Shown: positions 34,686 through 43,406, numbered from the stretch's first letter. The stretch: DNA of 64,000 nucleotides from an uncultured Verrucomicrobia subdivision 3 bacterium (GCA_903850425.1 CAINLR010000176.1:62001-126000), one strand, 5' to 3'. Notes: generated by a model from the sequence alone, not told the origin. A program made the numbers and translations.

Positions 34686-36869
34686 ATGCGCCACCTTGCC
34701 GCCATCATTGTTCTGTTGCTTACGCTAGCCGTCGGGCCGGTGCGTGCCGCGCACACGGAGGCTAAGTTGTTATTGTCCGCTGCTGCCACGGTCCCCGGCG
34801 ACGTCGTGCTGGCCGGCGTGCAGTTGAAGATGGAACCCGGGTGGCATACTTACTGGAAAAACCCCGGCGATTCCGGCCAGGCCACGGAAATCAAATGGCA
34901 GTTGCCGCCCGGCGTCACGGCGGGCGAGGTCCAATGGCCGCTGCCGGAAAAATTACCACCCGCCGACGTCACCACTTACGGTTACGAAGACGAAGTCGTG
35001 TTGATCGTGCCGCTCAAATTGGCAGCCAATTTGCCCGCCGGGGCACTGAACCTGGTCGCCAAAGTTTCGTGGCTCGAATGCAAGGAGTCATGCGTTCCCG
35101 GCAGTGCTACGGTTCAAGCCACGCTTCTGGTTGGAACGGAGACCAAAGCGTCTGCGAATGCCGCGCTGTTTGAATCGTGGAAAGCCAAGTTGCCGCAAGA
35201 CATCAATCACTTTTCGCTTCAGGCCTGGTGGGAAACTGCGAAGGGCGACCAGCGACCATTGAACCTCGGCAGCCCTGCCAGTGGAACCGACAAGAATTTC
35301 AAGTATGACGCCGTAGAGTTTTTTCCCAATACGAACGACGATTATGAAGTGTCGGCAAACACCGAGGTGCTTAGCGCTTTTTCGGCCGAGTTGCATCTCC
35401 GCAAGAACGTAAAGAAATTATCTGGCGACTGGCCAAAGGAAATTTCGGGCGTGTTGGTTGTTGAACAAAACAAAACGCGCAGCGGTTACGAAATCAAATT
35501 GCCAATCTCAGACAAGGCTCCTGCAGGCGGATCCGTTTCGGCGCAACCGCAACCGGTCCAGGCAGGCGGGACACCTGCCCCGCTGCCGCAATCGCTCGGG
35601 CGCATGCTGCTCTTCGCCTTTATTGGCGGGATCATTCTCAACATCATGCCCTGCGTGCTGCCGGTCATTGCGTTGAAAATTCTTGGCTTCGTCAGCGAGG
35701 CCAAGAGCGAACCGCGCCGCGTTCGCAAACTCGGTTTGATCTATGCGCTCGGCGTGCTGCTCTCGTTTCTGGCGCTGGCAGCGGGCGTCATCGGCGTCAA
35801 GGCGGCAGGCCATCACGCCGGTTGGGGCATGCAATTTGGCAGCCCGATTTTCGTAGTCTGCCTCACCACGCTCGTCATGCTGGTGGCGCTGAATCTGTTC
35901 GGTCTATTCGAGGTCACACTCGGTGGCCGCGCGTTGGACACCGCGGGCGAACTTGCCGCGAAACATGGCGCGGCCGGCGCGTTCTTCAACGGCGTGCTCG
36001 CCACGATCTTGGCGACACCTTGCACGGCGCCATTCTTGGGAGCGGCGCTCGGCTTCGCGTTCGCGCAGAACGCATCGGTCATCGTCTTGATTTTCCTCAC
36101 CGTCGGCCTCGGGCTGGCATCGCCGTATATTTTGTTGAGTTGGAATCCGGCGTGGCTGAAGTTTTTGCCGAAACCTGGCGCGTGGATGGAAAAATTCAAG
36201 ATTGCGATGGGCTTTCCCATGCTCGCGACCGTCATGTGGTTGTTCAACGTCGCGGCCAGCAGCTACGGCAGAAATGTGCTGTGGCTTGGTATCTTTCTCG
36301 TGGTGGTCGCGTTCGCCGCTTGGATTTTTGGCGAATTTTTCCAGCGTGGGCGCCAGCGCAAAGGCGTCGCACTCGCGTTCGTTTTGATTTTGCTCGCCAG
36401 CGGTTATGCCTTCACGCTGGAAAAAGGATTGGACTGGCGCGCGCCGATAATAGAAACCAATGCGGCCGGTGCGCTGAAAGCATCGGGTGCCGGCATTGAC
36501 TGGCAGCCGTGGTCGCCGGAGGCTGTCGCCGCCGCCCGCGCCGCCGGCCGGCCGGTGCTCGTGGATTTCACCGCCAGCTGGTGCGTGACCTGCAACGCCA
36601 TCGTCAAACCGGCGCTCGAAAACAATTCCGTTTTAGCAAAACTCAAGGTGCTCAACGCGGTAGCTTTGCTGGCGGATTACACGCGCACGCCGCCGGCCAT
36701 CACCGAGGAGATCGCGAAATACGGCGTCGCCGGCGTGCCGCTGGTTTTGGTGTATCCAAAAAACCCGGATTTGCCGCCGCTGGTTTTGCCCCAGCCTTCG
36801 CCGCTGCAACTGCCTTCGGGTTACAGCAGGACTGTGTTGGACGCACTCAACCGCGCCAGCCAGCCGTAG
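34686..36869 (+). CDS. DsbD-like thiol:disulfide interchange protein
   Basis: 727 residues. A signal peptide ends near residue 21. The periplasmic N-terminal domain (about 22-250) has the Cys pair C132/C136 in 'SWLECKESCVPG'. A hydrophobic domain of about eight helices (300-590) has the conserved Cys motifs 'NIMPCVLPVIALKIL' and 'ATPCTAPFLGAALGFAF'. The C-terminal thioredoxin-like domain (about 605-727) has 'VDFTASWCVTCNAIVKPAL', with the CVTC pair at 633-636. The layout is that of DsbD, which carries electrons from cytoplasmic thioredoxin to periplasmic thiol proteins. Length is above the usual ~570 because of a larger N-terminal domain, as in the 'ScsB-like' branch. A thioredoxin-fold secreted protein follows downstream and could be a substrate. 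Confidence 0.92.
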   Translation: MRHLAAIIVLLLTLAVGPVRAAHTEAKLLLSAAATVPGDVVLAGVQLKMEPGWHTYWKNPGDSGQATEIKWQLPPGVTAGEVQWPLPEKLPPADVTTYGYEDEVVLIVPLKLAANLPAGALNLVAKVSWLECKESCVPGSATVQATLLVGTETKASANAALFESWKAKLPQDINHFSLQAWWETAKGDQRPLNLGSPASGTDKNFKYDAVEFFPNTNDDYEVSANTEVLSAFSAELHLRKNVKKLSGDWPKEISGVLVVEQNKTRSGYEIKLPISDKAPAGGSVSAQPQPVQAGGTPAPLPQSLGRMLLFAFIGGIILNIMPCVLPVIALKILGFVSEAKSEPRRVRKLGLIYALGVLLSFLALAAGVIGVKAAGHHAGWGMQFGSPIFVVCLTTLVMLVALNLFGLFEVTLGGRALDTAGELAAKHGAAGAFFNGVLATILATPCTAPFLGAALGFAFAQNASVIVLIFLTVGLGLASPYILLSWNPAWLKFLPKPGAWMEKFKIAMGFPMLATVMWLFNVAASSYGRNVLWLGIFLVVVAFAAWIFGEFFQRGRQRKGVALAFVLILLASGYAFTLEKGLDWRAPIIETNAAGALKASGAGIDWQPWSPEAVAAARAAGRPVLVDFTASWCVTCNAIVKPALENNSVLAKLKVLNAVALLADYTRTPPAITEEIAKYGVAGVPLVLVYPKNPDLPPLVLPQPSPLQLPSGYSRTVLDALNRASQP

Positions 36870-37006
36870 GTAACGCCGCGAGGCATCGGTAGGGCCGACA
36901 TTGGTTTGATCCTCGTCACCCCCAGCTTCGACAAAAAAATATTGAACCAAACGCCGCTGAATTGCGTCTGTTCATTCATTAGTCATCAACTAAACTGAAT
37001 TCGATT

Positions 37007-37603
37007 ATGAAAACAACTTTCGTCCTATTTGCCGCCCTGGCATTGGCTACGTCTGCTTGGGCCGTTGATATTGGCAAACCCGCGCCGGATTTCAGCGCCA
37101 CGGACATCAACGGCAAAACCATCAAGCTCGCGGATTACAAAGGCAAAATCGTGGTCCTTGAATCGTATAATTCCGACTGCCCGTTTTGCCACAACCATTA
37201 CGCCAGCGGCGCAATGCAGGAATTGCAGCGTGACCTCGCCGCCAAAAATGTGGTGTGGTTGCTGGTGGATTCGGTGAGCACGAGGAATTTCAGCTACCGC
37301 ACGCCCGAACAAGCGCGCAAGGAAGTGGCCGACCTGAAAATCGCCGCGACGGCGTGGATTGATGACCACCCCGGCGAACTTGGTCATCTCTACGGAATGA
37401 AAACCACGCCGCACGCCTTCGTCATCGCCGCCGACGGCACGCTGGTTTACGAAGGCGCGATGGACGATCGTCCGCAGCCCTTCGGTGATCCGCGCACGGC
37501 GAAGAATTATGTCCGGGCCGCCGTGGACGAATTGCTCGCCGGCAAGCCGGTCACCGTTTCCCAGACCAAACCGTATGGCTGCGGCGTCCACTACGCCAAC
37601 TGA
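37007..37603 (+). CDS. Periplasmic thioredoxin-fold protein (redoxin/AhpC-TSA-like)
   Basis: 198 residues with signal peptide MKTTFVLFAALALATSAWAV. The core is 'IGKPAPDFSATDINGKTIKLADYKGKIVVLESYNSDCPFCHNHY', with Cys58-Pro-Phe-Cys61 as a redox pair, then 'LYGMKTTPHAFVIAADGTLVYEGAMDDRPQPFGDPRTAKNYVRAAVDELLAGKPVTVSQTKPYGCGVHY'. The C-terminal Cys ('PYGCGVHY') is shared by the redoxin-family proteins of this type. It probably reduces or resolves disulfides in the periplasm. It lies about 140 bases after the DsbD-like gene, in the same direction, so the DsbD homologue may supply its electrons. The exact activity (peroxiredoxin or reductase) is open. Confidence 0.88.
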   Translation: MKTTFVLFAALALATSAWAVDIGKPAPDFSATDINGKTIKLADYKGKIVVLESYNSDCPFCHNHYASGAMQELQRDLAAKNVVWLLVDSVSTRNFSYRTPEQARKEVADLKIAATAWIDDHPGELGHLYGMKTTPHAFVIAADGTLVYEGAMDDRPQPFGDPRTAKNYVRAAVDELLAGKPVTVSQTKPYGCGVHYAN

Positions 37604-37608
37604 CTGGA

Positions 37609-38421
37609 CTAAGCGGTCACTCCGGGCGGCGGCGGATTTCCGCCGTGGCCTTTTTCCTTGGGCACGAATGGACGACGCGCCCATTTCTCCGACTGTAATT
37701 CTGGCGTGAGTCTGAAATTGAACTCTTTCAAAAACTCTTCCGTTGGCGCGAGAATGTTCACCGGCCGCCGCGTGAATGAATCTTTGTAAGCCAGCCGCAC
37801 GGCGCGCAAGCCCAGCCGATACCCTTTCTCGACGCGGCCATAAAGTTCGTCGCACATGATCGGACAGCCCGATTGCGCTAGGTGAACTCGGATCTGGTGC
37901 GTGCGCCCCGTTAGCGGACTCGCCTCGATCAGCGTGAACCGGTCATTGCTCGCCAGCGCGCGAAAATGCGTTTCGCATTCCCGCCCGTCCTGGGAGTTGT
38001 CCACGCGCATCTTGCCGAAATTTTTCGGGTCCGGCCCGAGCGGCAGTTCGCAGATCCATTGCTTTCCCTTCGGCACACCTTCGACGACGGCTAGGTAAGT
38101 TTTCTCCATGCGCCGCGACTCAAACAAATCGCCCATCGCCCGCATGGCTCCTTCGCTTTTGGCAAACAACATCACGCCGCTGGTGTCCGCATCGAGCCGG
38201 TGAACATGCCGGAGATAGCGCAGGTTCCGCGAGCGCGCCCAGAAATCATCCGCGCGGATGGACGAATCAATCGCCGTCTGCAAATTCCAATTCGTCTTGC
38301 GCCACGAATCCGGCACGAGCATCCAGCCGCGCGGTTTGTCAATCGCCAGCACCGAGCGATCCTCAAACAGGATTTTGATCGGATCGCAGCCGGGCAGCTC
38401 GATGAAATTGGGTTTCGCCAT
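37609..38421 (-). CDS. RluA-family pseudouridine synthase
   Basis: 270 residues. 'RHVHRLDADTSGVMLFAKSEGAMR' holds the catalytic Asp77 of the HRLDxxTSG motif. Further family blocks are 'DRSVLAIDKPRGWMLVPD', 'KTYLAVVEGVP', 'LIEASPLTGRTHQIRVHLAQSGCPIMCDELYG' and 'LALRAVRLAY'-like 'LGLRAVRLAYKDSFTRRPVNILAP'. It isomerises uridine to pseudouridine in rRNA or tRNA; the target site cannot be told. No S4 domain is present at the N-terminus. It is convergent with the thioredoxin-fold gene, stop codons 5 bases apart. Confidence 0.93.
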   Translation of the reverse strand: MAKPNFIELPGCDPIKILFEDRSVLAIDKPRGWMLVPDSWRKTNWNLQTAIDSSIRADDFWARSRNLRYLRHVHRLDADTSGVMLFAKSEGAMRAMGDLFESRRMEKTYLAVVEGVPKGKQWICELPLGPDPKNFGKMRVDNSQDGRECETHFRALASNDRFTLIEASPLTGRTHQIRVHLAQSGCPIMCDELYGRVEKGYRLGLRAVRLAYKDSFTRRPVNILAPTEEFLKEFNFRLTPELQSEKWARRPFVPKEKGHGGNPPPPGVTA

Positions 38422-38519
38422 GACACCAGCCTAGCGAAATGAGTCGTCTCCCGCAAAGCCTGTTGTGCCCCCGCGACGACAACCTTTACACCCGCTGGAT
38501 AAATTGCAAAATACCCGCG

Positions 38520-38554
38520 GCATCCGTAGCTCAATCGGATCGAGCGTTTGACTT
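38520..38554 (+). other. tRNA-Arg-like 5' half (non-functional fragment)
   Basis: 35 bases look like the first half of a bacterial tRNA-Arg: GCATCCG-TA-GCTC-AATCGGATC-GAGC-G-TTTGACTT. The D stem pairs perfectly (38529-38532 with 38542-38545) and the 5' anticodon strand follows. After 38555 the sequence diverges into the start of the next CDS, with no T arm or acceptor 3' strand. Either a truncated tRNA or a chance match. Confidence 0.4.
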
Positions 38555-38557
38555 GGA

Positions 38558-40123
38558 ATGCGTATGACTAACAAAATCTCCCATCGCAGCTGGTTCCTGC
38601 CGATGGCATTGGCCGGCGGCATGGGCCTGCACGCCCTCGCTGCGGCGGTCCCCCAAAGTGAATGGGCCCGCGCCAATCCAGACGGCAAGCTCGCCTACCA
38701 GACCCTGCCAACAGGCGACCGCATCATGGATTTCTCGTCTGCGGGTTACATGGGCGGCGGCGTAAAAATCCCGCTGGTTCCAGTGAAGAAAACGGTATTG
38801 CCATGCGGTCGCGACGACACGGCGGCCATCCAAAACGCGATCAGCGAAATTTCGCAGGACGAATTGCGCGACGGCTTTCGCGGTGCCGTTTTACTCGCGC
38901 CCGGTGTTTTCAATTGCAGCAATACCCTGACCATCACCGCCAGCGGCGTGGTGTTGCGCGGCAGCGGTTCCGGCGCGAATGGCACGACCATCAACATGAC
39001 CGGCGCACCGCACCTTGGATTTTCCATCGGCAGCGGCGGCGCGGCCAACGTCATTGGCAATGCAATTCTCATCGCGGATGCGTATGTGCCGTCGGGAGCT
39101 TTTTCTTTTCATGTCCGCCACGCGGAAAATTTCAAGGCGGGCGACACGATTCTCATCAACCGGCCCGCCACGCCGGCTTGGGTGAAGTTCATGGGCATGG
39201 ACACGCTGGTCCGCGATGGCCAAGCTCAACACTGGGTCTCCGGTGAAATGCACACGGAGCGAACCATCAAAAGCGTTTCCGGCAACCGGCTCACACTCGA
39301 CGTGCCGCTGGCCGATTCATTTGATGCCAAATATCTCAACCCGCCCGGCGGCTCGGTGGTGAAGTGTGATCTTTCGTCGCGGCCAACCCAGATCGGCGTC
39401 GAGCATCTCCGCATCGTTTCACCGCCGCAAGCCGTGACCATCAATCAGCCGCATAACAAAGTGATGCGCATGGACGGCGCGGCGGACGCCTGGGTGCGTG
39501 ATCTCAAGGTGGAAAATTCGGTCAACAGCTTTTACTTCGGCGAACATACCAGCCGGATCACAATTGACGGCGTGGACATCCAGCACGCCGTGCCGAGCAT
39601 TGGATCCGCCAAGCCGGAAGATTTCTGGGCGGGCGGCACGCAGACGCTCATCAACCGTTGCTCGGCCACCGGCGACAATGTTTTCTATTTCTCAACCGGC
39701 GCGCGGATGATGGGCCCGGTTGTGGTGCTCAACTGCACATTCCACGGCAACGGCCACATTCAGCCGCACATGCGCTGGGGCACCGGCTTGCTTCTGGACA
39801 ACTGCCAGGTGCCTGCGAGCGGCATTGATTTGATGAATCGCGGCATCATGGGCTCCGGCCACGGTTGGACAATCGGCTGGTCGGTCGCGTGGAACTGCAC
39901 CGCAAAATCTTTCCTCATCCAGCAACCGCCCGGTTCGATGAATTGGGCGATTGGCTGCCAAGGCTCCGCCGAAACCAGCGCCCAACCCGGCGACAAAGGC
40001 GGCGCAAAATTGGCCTCGGGAATATTTGATTCGCACGGCACCCAAGTTGCCCCCGCAAGTCTGTATCTGGCGCAATTGCGTGAACGCCTCGGCGCACAGG
40101 CGCTGGCGAACATCGGCTATTGA
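38558..40123 (+). CDS. Exported beta-helix protein, pectate-lyase-superfamily-like
   Basis: 521 residues with a signal peptide (hydrophobic 'SWFLPMALAGGMGLHALAAA', cut near 31). ATG 38558 or the next ATG two codons later can be the start. 'DFSSAGYMGGGVKIP...LPCGRDDTAAIQNAISEI' is the usual opening of pectate-lyase-superfamily (glycoside hydrolase 28-like) beta-helices. It continues 'AVLLAPGVFNCSNTLTITASGVVLRGSGSGANGTTIN' and rungs such as 'DAWVRDLKVENSVNSFYFGEHTSRITIDGVDIQHAV'. An extracellular role on polysaccharides is plausible. I did not identify a decisive catalytic triad. It stands alone. Confidence 0.82.
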   Translation: MRMTNKISHRSWFLPMALAGGMGLHALAAAVPQSEWARANPDGKLAYQTLPTGDRIMDFSSAGYMGGGVKIPLVPVKKTVLPCGRDDTAAIQNAISEISQDELRDGFRGAVLLAPGVFNCSNTLTITASGVVLRGSGSGANGTTINMTGAPHLGFSIGSGGAANVIGNAILIADAYVPSGAFSFHVRHAENFKAGDTILINRPATPAWVKFMGMDTLVRDGQAQHWVSGEMHTERTIKSVSGNRLTLDVPLADSFDAKYLNPPGGSVVKCDLSSRPTQIGVEHLRIVSPPQAVTINQPHNKVMRMDGAADAWVRDLKVENSVNSFYFGEHTSRITIDGVDIQHAVPSIGSAKPEDFWAGGTQTLINRCSATGDNVFYFSTGARMMGPVVVLNCTFHGNGHIQPHMRWGTGLLLDNCQVPASGIDLMNRGIMGSGHGWTIGWSVAWNCTAKSFLIQQPPGSMNWAIGCQGSAETSAQPGDKGGAKLASGIFDSHGTQVAPASLYLAQLRERLGAQALANIGY

Positions 40124-40225
40124 AGGCAAAGCGTTTTTTATCGCGCGCCGGTGCGTTTCTCAAAATGATCCGCCAAAAAATGATCCTCCATTGACTCTGC
40201 AATCGCCTGGCTGCAAGATCGGCAA

Positions 40226-40660
40226 ATGGCCACCGCCAACCGTGAACTTGAGGCGCGATCTGTTGCAGATCGGGAAGTATCTTTGCCAGCGCGTCGAAAA
40301 GACGGTTTTCTCAATTGGGATATGGCCAAAGGGGCAGCATACAGCAAATCCATCCGCATTCTTGAAGTGCCGAAAATTTCTCGGAGAGGAATGCGTCTCA
40401 TCTACGGACGCGGAGACCATTTTGGCAGACTTTCCTGCGGCCTCGATATGTTGCTGCGAAAAGACGGGCGATTGTTTGTTCTATTTTATTCTCCGGGCAA
40501 GCGCGTGATGTATCGTTCCTACGAGCTAATCGGACTCAAGCTGCCCCCGCTGCCCGAGCGCGGGAAACTCTATGAGGACGATTGTGTGCCGGAAGTTCTG
40601 CGGGATCTTTACGAAGACTGGACGACTGAGTGTATCGAGTATCCAGATGACATTGATTAA
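40226..40660 (+). CDS. Hypothetical protein, first gene of a three-gene unit
   Basis: 144 residues, family not recognised. 'RKDGFLNWDMAKGAAYSKSIRILEVPKISRRGMRLIYGRGDHFGRLSCGLDMLLRKDGRLFVLFYSPGKRVMYRSYELIGLKLPP' looks like a compact mixed alpha/beta protein; the C-terminus is acidic (CVPEVLRDLYEDWTTECIEYPDDID). No signal peptide or membrane segment. The stop is 12 bases before the nuclease gene, so the genes are probably co-transcribed. The acidic tail and small size would fit an inhibitor or adaptor, but this is only a guess. Confidence 0.55.
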   Translation: MATANRELEARSVADREVSLPARRKDGFLNWDMAKGAAYSKSIRILEVPKISRRGMRLIYGRGDHFGRLSCGLDMLLRKDGRLFVLFYSPGKRVMYRSYELIGLKLPPLPERGKLYEDDCVPEVLRDLYEDWTTECIEYPDDID

Positions 40661-40672
40661 ATATTATCGCAA

Positions 40673-41884
40673 ATGAAAACTCAACAAACTGTATTCAGCC
40701 ACATTGTTCAAACCACCCGTCTTTCCCAAGAAACTGAAAATGTAGCCACGACTGCATTGTGCTTCATTCTCAATGAAAGACCGGAAGCTCGGATTGGATT
40801 TTTCAAACTTCTTGGTGGTGTCCTTTCGATAGAACTGCCCCACCTCAATTTCAAGACTCAACAATCCGAAGAAAACACAACGCAATCCGATTCTGCGGAG
40901 CTAACAGGTGAAAACACAAAAAAGCGGCGTGGCAAAGAACAAAGTCGGCCTGACATGGTGGGTTACGATGAAAACGAAAACGTGCCGATTGTTTATATTG
41001 AAAACAAGTTTTGGGCGGGATTGACTGACAAGCAGCCTGTCTCCTATCTCAAGAATCTCGCAAAGCAACCGCATCCGACAATGTTGCTGGTGGTCGTTCC
41101 TGATCGGCGTAGCGAAGAAGTGTGGGGTGAAATGATGCGAAGGCTCACGAAGGAAAAAATCCCAACTGCCGAAGAAGCCGCGCCAAAAGGAATTATTCAT
41201 TGCGCCAAAATCTCCTTGAATTCGCACGAGCAAAAAATTGCGCTTACCTCGTGGGACACTGTAATCGCCAGCCTCAAAGACACGTCAAGTGACCCCGCTA
41301 CACGAAATGACATTCAGCAATTGCAGTCGCTTTGTATTCAGGAAGAAAATTCGTATCATCCGATTTCATCAGAAGAAGTGACCAATTTACGAACGCCTGA
41401 CTTGGTTCGCCAGTTGAACACAATCGTCAAAGAAGTCTCTGACAGGGCGTTTGCCAAAGCTGTTTTCCATGAAATCGGGAAGCGACGTGTTACTGGAAAT
41501 AGTCAGGATGGAGCCGGTAAATGGGTGGCGATTTTGCCGGATAATAGCTGTGGCCTTTGGTTTGGCCTAAATTTTAAGTGGTGGAGTGAATTCGGCTGCT
41601 CTCCACTCTGGGCTGCATTTTCAACGTCAAATTGGGGAAGGTCGCATGAAGTCAATAAACTGCTTAAACCGTGGGCAGACAAAAAAGGCATATTTGCAAC
41701 AATTGATCAGGACGATGGGAATTTTATTGTGGCAATAGACATACCGCATGATAAAGAAAAAGAGGATGTCATCTTGGCGATTGTGAAATTTTTCGCAGAA
41801 ATTGGACATGAGTTGTCAGGTCTTTTGCCACGAAAAACCGATGCACAGACTGATGCTGTTGAACCAAATTTATCGCAAGGATGA
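40673..41884 (+). CDS. PD-(D/E)XK nuclease-superfamily protein
   Basis: 403 residues. The N-terminal half carries a PD-(D/E)XK core: Asp94 in 'SRPDMVGYD', Glu110-Asn-Lys112 in 'VYIENKFWAG', then Gln121 in 'TDKQPVSYLKNLA'. The spacing fits the superfamily and the 'KQPVSYL' helix resembles restriction-like and DUF-type defence nucleases. The C-terminal half ('NRKVSDRAFAKAVFHEIGKRRVTGNSQDGAGKWVAILPDNSCGLWFGLNFKWWSEFG' region) may bind DNA or a partner; I do not recognise it. The gene is visibly more AT-rich than its neighbours, a sign of transfer. It lies between the 144-aa gene (12-base gap) and the PolX-like gene (6-base gap). Confidence 0.75.
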   Translation: MKTQQTVFSHIVQTTRLSQETENVATTALCFILNERPEARIGFFKLLGGVLSIELPHLNFKTQQSEENTTQSDSAELTGENTKKRRGKEQSRPDMVGYDENENVPIVYIENKFWAGLTDKQPVSYLKNLAKQPHPTMLLVVVPDRRSEEVWGEMMRRLTKEKIPTAEEAAPKGIIHCAKISLNSHEQKIALTSWDTVIASLKDTSSDPATRNDIQQLQSLCIQEENSYHPISSEEVTNLRTPDLVRQLNTIVKEVSDRAFAKAVFHEIGKRRVTGNSQDGAGKWVAILPDNSCGLWFGLNFKWWSEFGCSPLWAAFSTSNWGRSHEVNKLLKPWADKKGIFATIDQDDGNFIVAIDIPHDKEKEDVILAIVKFFAEIGHELSGLLPRKTDAQTDAVEPNLSQG

Positions 41885-41890
41885 AAAGCA

Positions 41891-43153
41891 ATGATGGACG
41901 GCGACCAATATGAAAATCTGACGCTTGACGAAATGCGGGATTTCGTTCGCCGGCACGAGTGGACTTTTGCCAAGACCATGCCGCAGATTCCGCACGAGTA
42001 TTTGCTGGAATGGAACGCGGACAACCCGGACGAATACTTTCGGTTTATGATGACGGTTCGGCGGTTGGGCTATGACGACTACTTTTTCAAAACCAAGAAT
42101 CGTTATGCGGACGTGGACGGCTACAAATACTGGACGATGGGCGAATACTTGAACACGTCTTGGGTTTTGAACCGGGCGAAATTGGACCGGTCGGAAAAGC
42201 CGCTGGCTCCCAATCCAGTTCCGTTCGTGCCCAAACTTACCACCGGCCCGCCGCATCCACGGGGCAGCAGGGTGAAAAGCCCGACGATTCCCTGCCAAGA
42301 CGCAGAACGCATCGCGGCAGAAGTCGAGACTTTGCTGCGCGATTCCTGTGAGCGCATTGCGGTGACGGGAGACGTGCGCCAAAAGATTCCGTTGGTGCGG
42401 GAAATTTTATTTCTCGTGATTCCAAGATTTTCAGCCTGCGGCAATCAGTTCGATGAAAAGATGAAAATGCTGCAAACGGCGGGGCGGTTTAGAAAAGCAA
42501 CGGAGCCGGAGACCTTCATTATTGAAAACGGCGGCGTGCCGGTGAAGTTTTTGGCGGTGCGGGAACAGACATGGTTTCCGATGTTGTTCAAAACATCGAG
42601 TTGCCGGGATTGGGACATCACCGTGGCGACAGCGGCAAAGGGACTGGGGCTGAAATGGTCTCCGGCGCGATGCGGCTTTGAAAATGTTGAATCGAAACGT
42701 CCGCTTCCGGTGAATTCAGAGGAGGATATTTTCGAGATCGTCAGGTTGCCCGTGACACCGCCCGAACGCAGGGCAATTCTTCCCGTGTTTGAAAGAAGGG
42801 AGTCAGGCAGGCCGCTCCCGATGACGAAGGAAGAGGTCAGGGCTTTTGTGGCGAAATGTAGCTGGGTTGACACGCGCAGCGGCGGGGAACTTCACCAATA
42901 CACTTTTAGAACCGGATTTGATGAATTGGAATTTCTGCGCTTGGCGCAGTTTATTCGGCAGTATGGTTACGATGGAATGTATCTCGGAAAACTCTGGCGG
43001 TATCTGGATTTGGACGGGCTTTTCTACTTCACTTGCGGAGCTGGGCTGCGAACAACCACCATTTTGAACCGGAAACGGATGATGGAGCCGGAAAGACCGT
43101 GGATACAAAATCCGCAGGTCTGGGTGGAAAACTTCAAAGACCCAGAAGTGTAG
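41891..43153 (+). CDS. PolX-like nucleotidyltransferase with degraded active site, between two copies of a small domain
   Basis: 420 residues. Residues about 143-295 align with the palm and thumb of phage/bacterial PolX: 'CERIAVTGDVRQKIPLVREILFLVIPRF', 'GVPVKFLAVREQTWFPMLFKTSSCRDWDITVATAAKGLGLKWS', 'SEEDIFEIVRLPVTPPERR'. In active relatives the first block is GS.RR......D(I/L)(D/E); here the Gly-Ser is TGD and the acidic pair is E-I-L, so at least one metal ligand is lost. Residues 10-105 and 310-405 are two copies of one domain ('EMRDFVRRHEWTFAK...YKYWTMGEYLNTSWVLNRAKLDRSEKP' and 'EVRAFVAKCSWVDTR...LFYFTCGAGLRTTTILNRKRMMEPERP'). AAGGA overlaps the preceding stop codon, so it is coupled to the nuclease gene. 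A DNA-end or nucleotide sensor is plausible; function unknown. Confidence 0.72.
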   Translation: MMDGDQYENLTLDEMRDFVRRHEWTFAKTMPQIPHEYLLEWNADNPDEYFRFMMTVRRLGYDDYFFKTKNRYADVDGYKYWTMGEYLNTSWVLNRAKLDRSEKPLAPNPVPFVPKLTTGPPHPRGSRVKSPTIPCQDAERIAAEVETLLRDSCERIAVTGDVRQKIPLVREILFLVIPRFSACGNQFDEKMKMLQTAGRFRKATEPETFIIENGGVPVKFLAVREQTWFPMLFKTSSCRDWDITVATAAKGLGLKWSPARCGFENVESKRPLPVNSEEDIFEIVRLPVTPPERRAILPVFERRESGRPLPMTKEEVRAFVAKCSWVDTRSGGELHQYTFRTGFDELEFLRLAQFIRQYGYDGMYLGKLWRYLDLDGLFYFTCGAGLRTTTILNRKRMMEPERPWIQNPQVWVENFKDPEV

Positions 43154-43314
43154 GCAGATTTGACAATTTTGCACGGGTAACGCAAGGGCGGGCCAGGGCT
43201 GGATTGGATGACTCAACTGGGACTGGGCGAGCGCAGCAACGATTGGAATGTCAAAATGATCCTTCATGTGCGTTTCTCCTTGAAGCGGCCGGTGATCTTC
43301 CGCAAGCTTTCCAC

Positions 43315-43406
43315 GTCAGGGCCCATGGAATGCGGACTTACGAACCCCGCTAGAGCCGGAAGGCAGCAACGGCAGTTTGCTCTGCGTCTGCCGTGGTCAC
43401 CCTGAC
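43315..43406 (+). ncRNA. ffs: 4.5S signal recognition particle RNA
   Basis: The ends pair perfectly (GTCAGGG 43315-43321 with CCCTGAC 43400-43406). The centre holds the universal SRP domain IV: CCCCGCTAGAGCCGGAAGGC followed by AGCAACGG (about 43345-43373), with the GGAA tetraloop and the AGCA internal loop that bind Ffh. Length of 92 bases fits the small bacterial form. It guides ribosomes making membrane and exported proteins to the translocon. A terminator follows. Exact 5' end is uncertain by a few bases. Confidence 0.88.

Noticed and set aside
38520-38595. Functional tRNA-Arg gene
   Set aside because: Only the 5' half is present; anticodon 3' strand, T arm and acceptor 3' strand are absent.
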